A stretch of DNA of 5,254 nt from Deltaproteobacteria bacterium (GTDB lineage Bacteria; Desulfobacterota; DSM-4660; Desulfatiglandales; HGW-15). Under the pieces are notes generated by a model. That model saw only the letters and a list, made by a program, of their open reading frames with translations. It was not told where the DNA came from and did not search any database. Below, in pieces: positions 4,776 to 5,254 of the stretch; positions within the stretch are counted from its first letter, which is position 1; every line of letters starts with the position of its first letter. The stretch is from contig JAFGPH010000361.1 in the NCBI GenBank assembly GCA_016926135.1, forward strand, positions 1 through 5,254. Direction: 5' to 3'. The position numbers and the translations under genes are program-made.

Positions 4776-5254
4776 TCAGGGGGCGCTTTGACGGATGCCT
4801 TCCCATGGTCTCTCCGGCATCCCCCTGTCGTGGCTGATCCTGCCGTCCGTCAGGAGAAGAAGCCGCCTCGCCCGCTTCATCACGGCATGGTCATGGGTGG
4901 AGAAGAGGAAGGTCACCTGCTTTTCCTCATTGAGACGCCGCATGAGATCCAGGAGGGCCGCCCCGGTCTTGGAGTCCACGTTGGCGGTGGGTTCGTCCGC
5001 GAGGATCAAAGCCGGCTCCGATGCAATGGCTCTTGCAATGGCCACACGCTGCTGCTGCCCGCCCGAAAGCTCCCGGGGAAAACGGTTTTCGAGTCCGTCG
5101 AGCCCCACCTCGCCCAGAAGATCTCTTACCCTTTCCCTGCGTTCCCCGACGCCCACTCCCTGGAGCATCAGGACGTACTCGGCGTTTTCCATCACGTTGA
5201 GGACAGGAATCAGGTTGTAGGCCTGGAAGATGAACCCGATGTGGTCCCGTCTCA
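4776..5254 (-). CDS. ABC transporter ATP-binding protein, LolD/MacB type; N-terminus outside window
   Basis: The frame is open to the right edge; 158 residues are visible and the gene begins beyond 5254, so the GTG and ATG near 5195-5190 are internal. Present in order are the Q-loop (IGFIFQAYNLIP, nt about 5241-5206) and the signature LSGGQQQRVAIARAI. Then come Walker B (ALILADEPTA), a D-loop read as NVDSKTG, and the H-loop FSTHD. Walker A lies outside. The Q-loop environment and spacing are those of the LolD/MacB/FtsE-like class, whose ATPases drive mechanotransmission permeases that move lipoproteins or other envelope substrates rather than importers. Usual members read GNLDSKTG at the D-loop; here it is ANVDSKTG, a mild change. 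It is upstream of and co-directional with the barrel gene, and a permease gene is expected beyond the window. Confidence 0.92.
   Translation of the reverse strand, partial: RRDHIGFIFQAYNLIPVLNVMENAEYVLMLQGVGVGERRERVRDLLGEVGLDGLENRFPRELSGGQQQRVAIARAIASEPALILADEPTANVDSKTGAALLDLMRRLNEEKQVTFLFSTHDHAVMKRARRLLLLTDGRISHDRGMPERPWEGIRQSAP

Noticed and set aside
4795..5220. 141-codon plus-strand open frame opposite the ABC ATPase
   Set aside because: The opposite strand carries the ABC signature, Walker B and H-loop in order; this frame is a Ser/Arg-rich shadow.

Overview
The window reads as a piece of a moderately GC-rich chromosome from an anaerobic, Gram-negative bacterium. A deltaproteobacterial (Desulfobacterota-like) origin is my best inference. 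It rests on the outer-membrane barrel plus LolD/MacB-type ABC ATPase pair, an oxygen-sensitive radical SAM enzyme, and a free-standing IscU-type scaffold with an FmdB-type zinc ribbon. It is not a marker-gene identification. I see no rRNA, tRNA, CRISPR array or insertion sequence.

Layout from left to right. (1) 1-684 (+) is the C-terminal part of a radical SAM protein whose FeS-binding N-terminus lies outside the window. (2) 770-1137 (-) is a damaged type II toxin-antitoxin module: a full-length Phd/YefM-type antitoxin whose stop overlaps (ATGA) a 44-codon remnant of a PIN-domain (VapC-like) toxin, with a nested inverted repeat upstream as candidate operator. (3) 1273-1985 (-) is a two-gene unit. 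An IscU/NifU-N-like Fe-S scaffold protein runs 43 nt out of frame into the start of an FmdB-like zinc-ribbon protein. A near-consensus sigma70 promoter and a perfect 7-bp dyad lie in its leader. (4) 1986-2284 is a divergent regulatory region with one good promoter for each direction. (5) 2285-3287 (+) holds a small protein built of two tandem GspE-N-like helical repeats, then a protein resembling the C-terminal half of a macro domain. The start of the second gene is uncertain and may be a CTG 105 nt upstream of the first standard start. (6) 3292-5254 (-) holds the C-terminal part of an ABC transporter ATPase, then an outer-membrane beta-barrel protein in the same direction. Only 4 bp separate the barrel stop from the convergent macro-like gene.

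How the genes may work together. The ABC ATPase and the barrel probably belong to one envelope-transport operon whose permease and periplasmic parts lie beyond the right edge. The scaffold and zinc-ribbon pair are translationally linked and probably serve metal or Fe-S handling. The repeat protein and macro-like protein form a short operon of unknown role; their pairing is the most novel-looking part. The toxin-antitoxin locus has lost its toxin active site and should be an orphan antitoxin.
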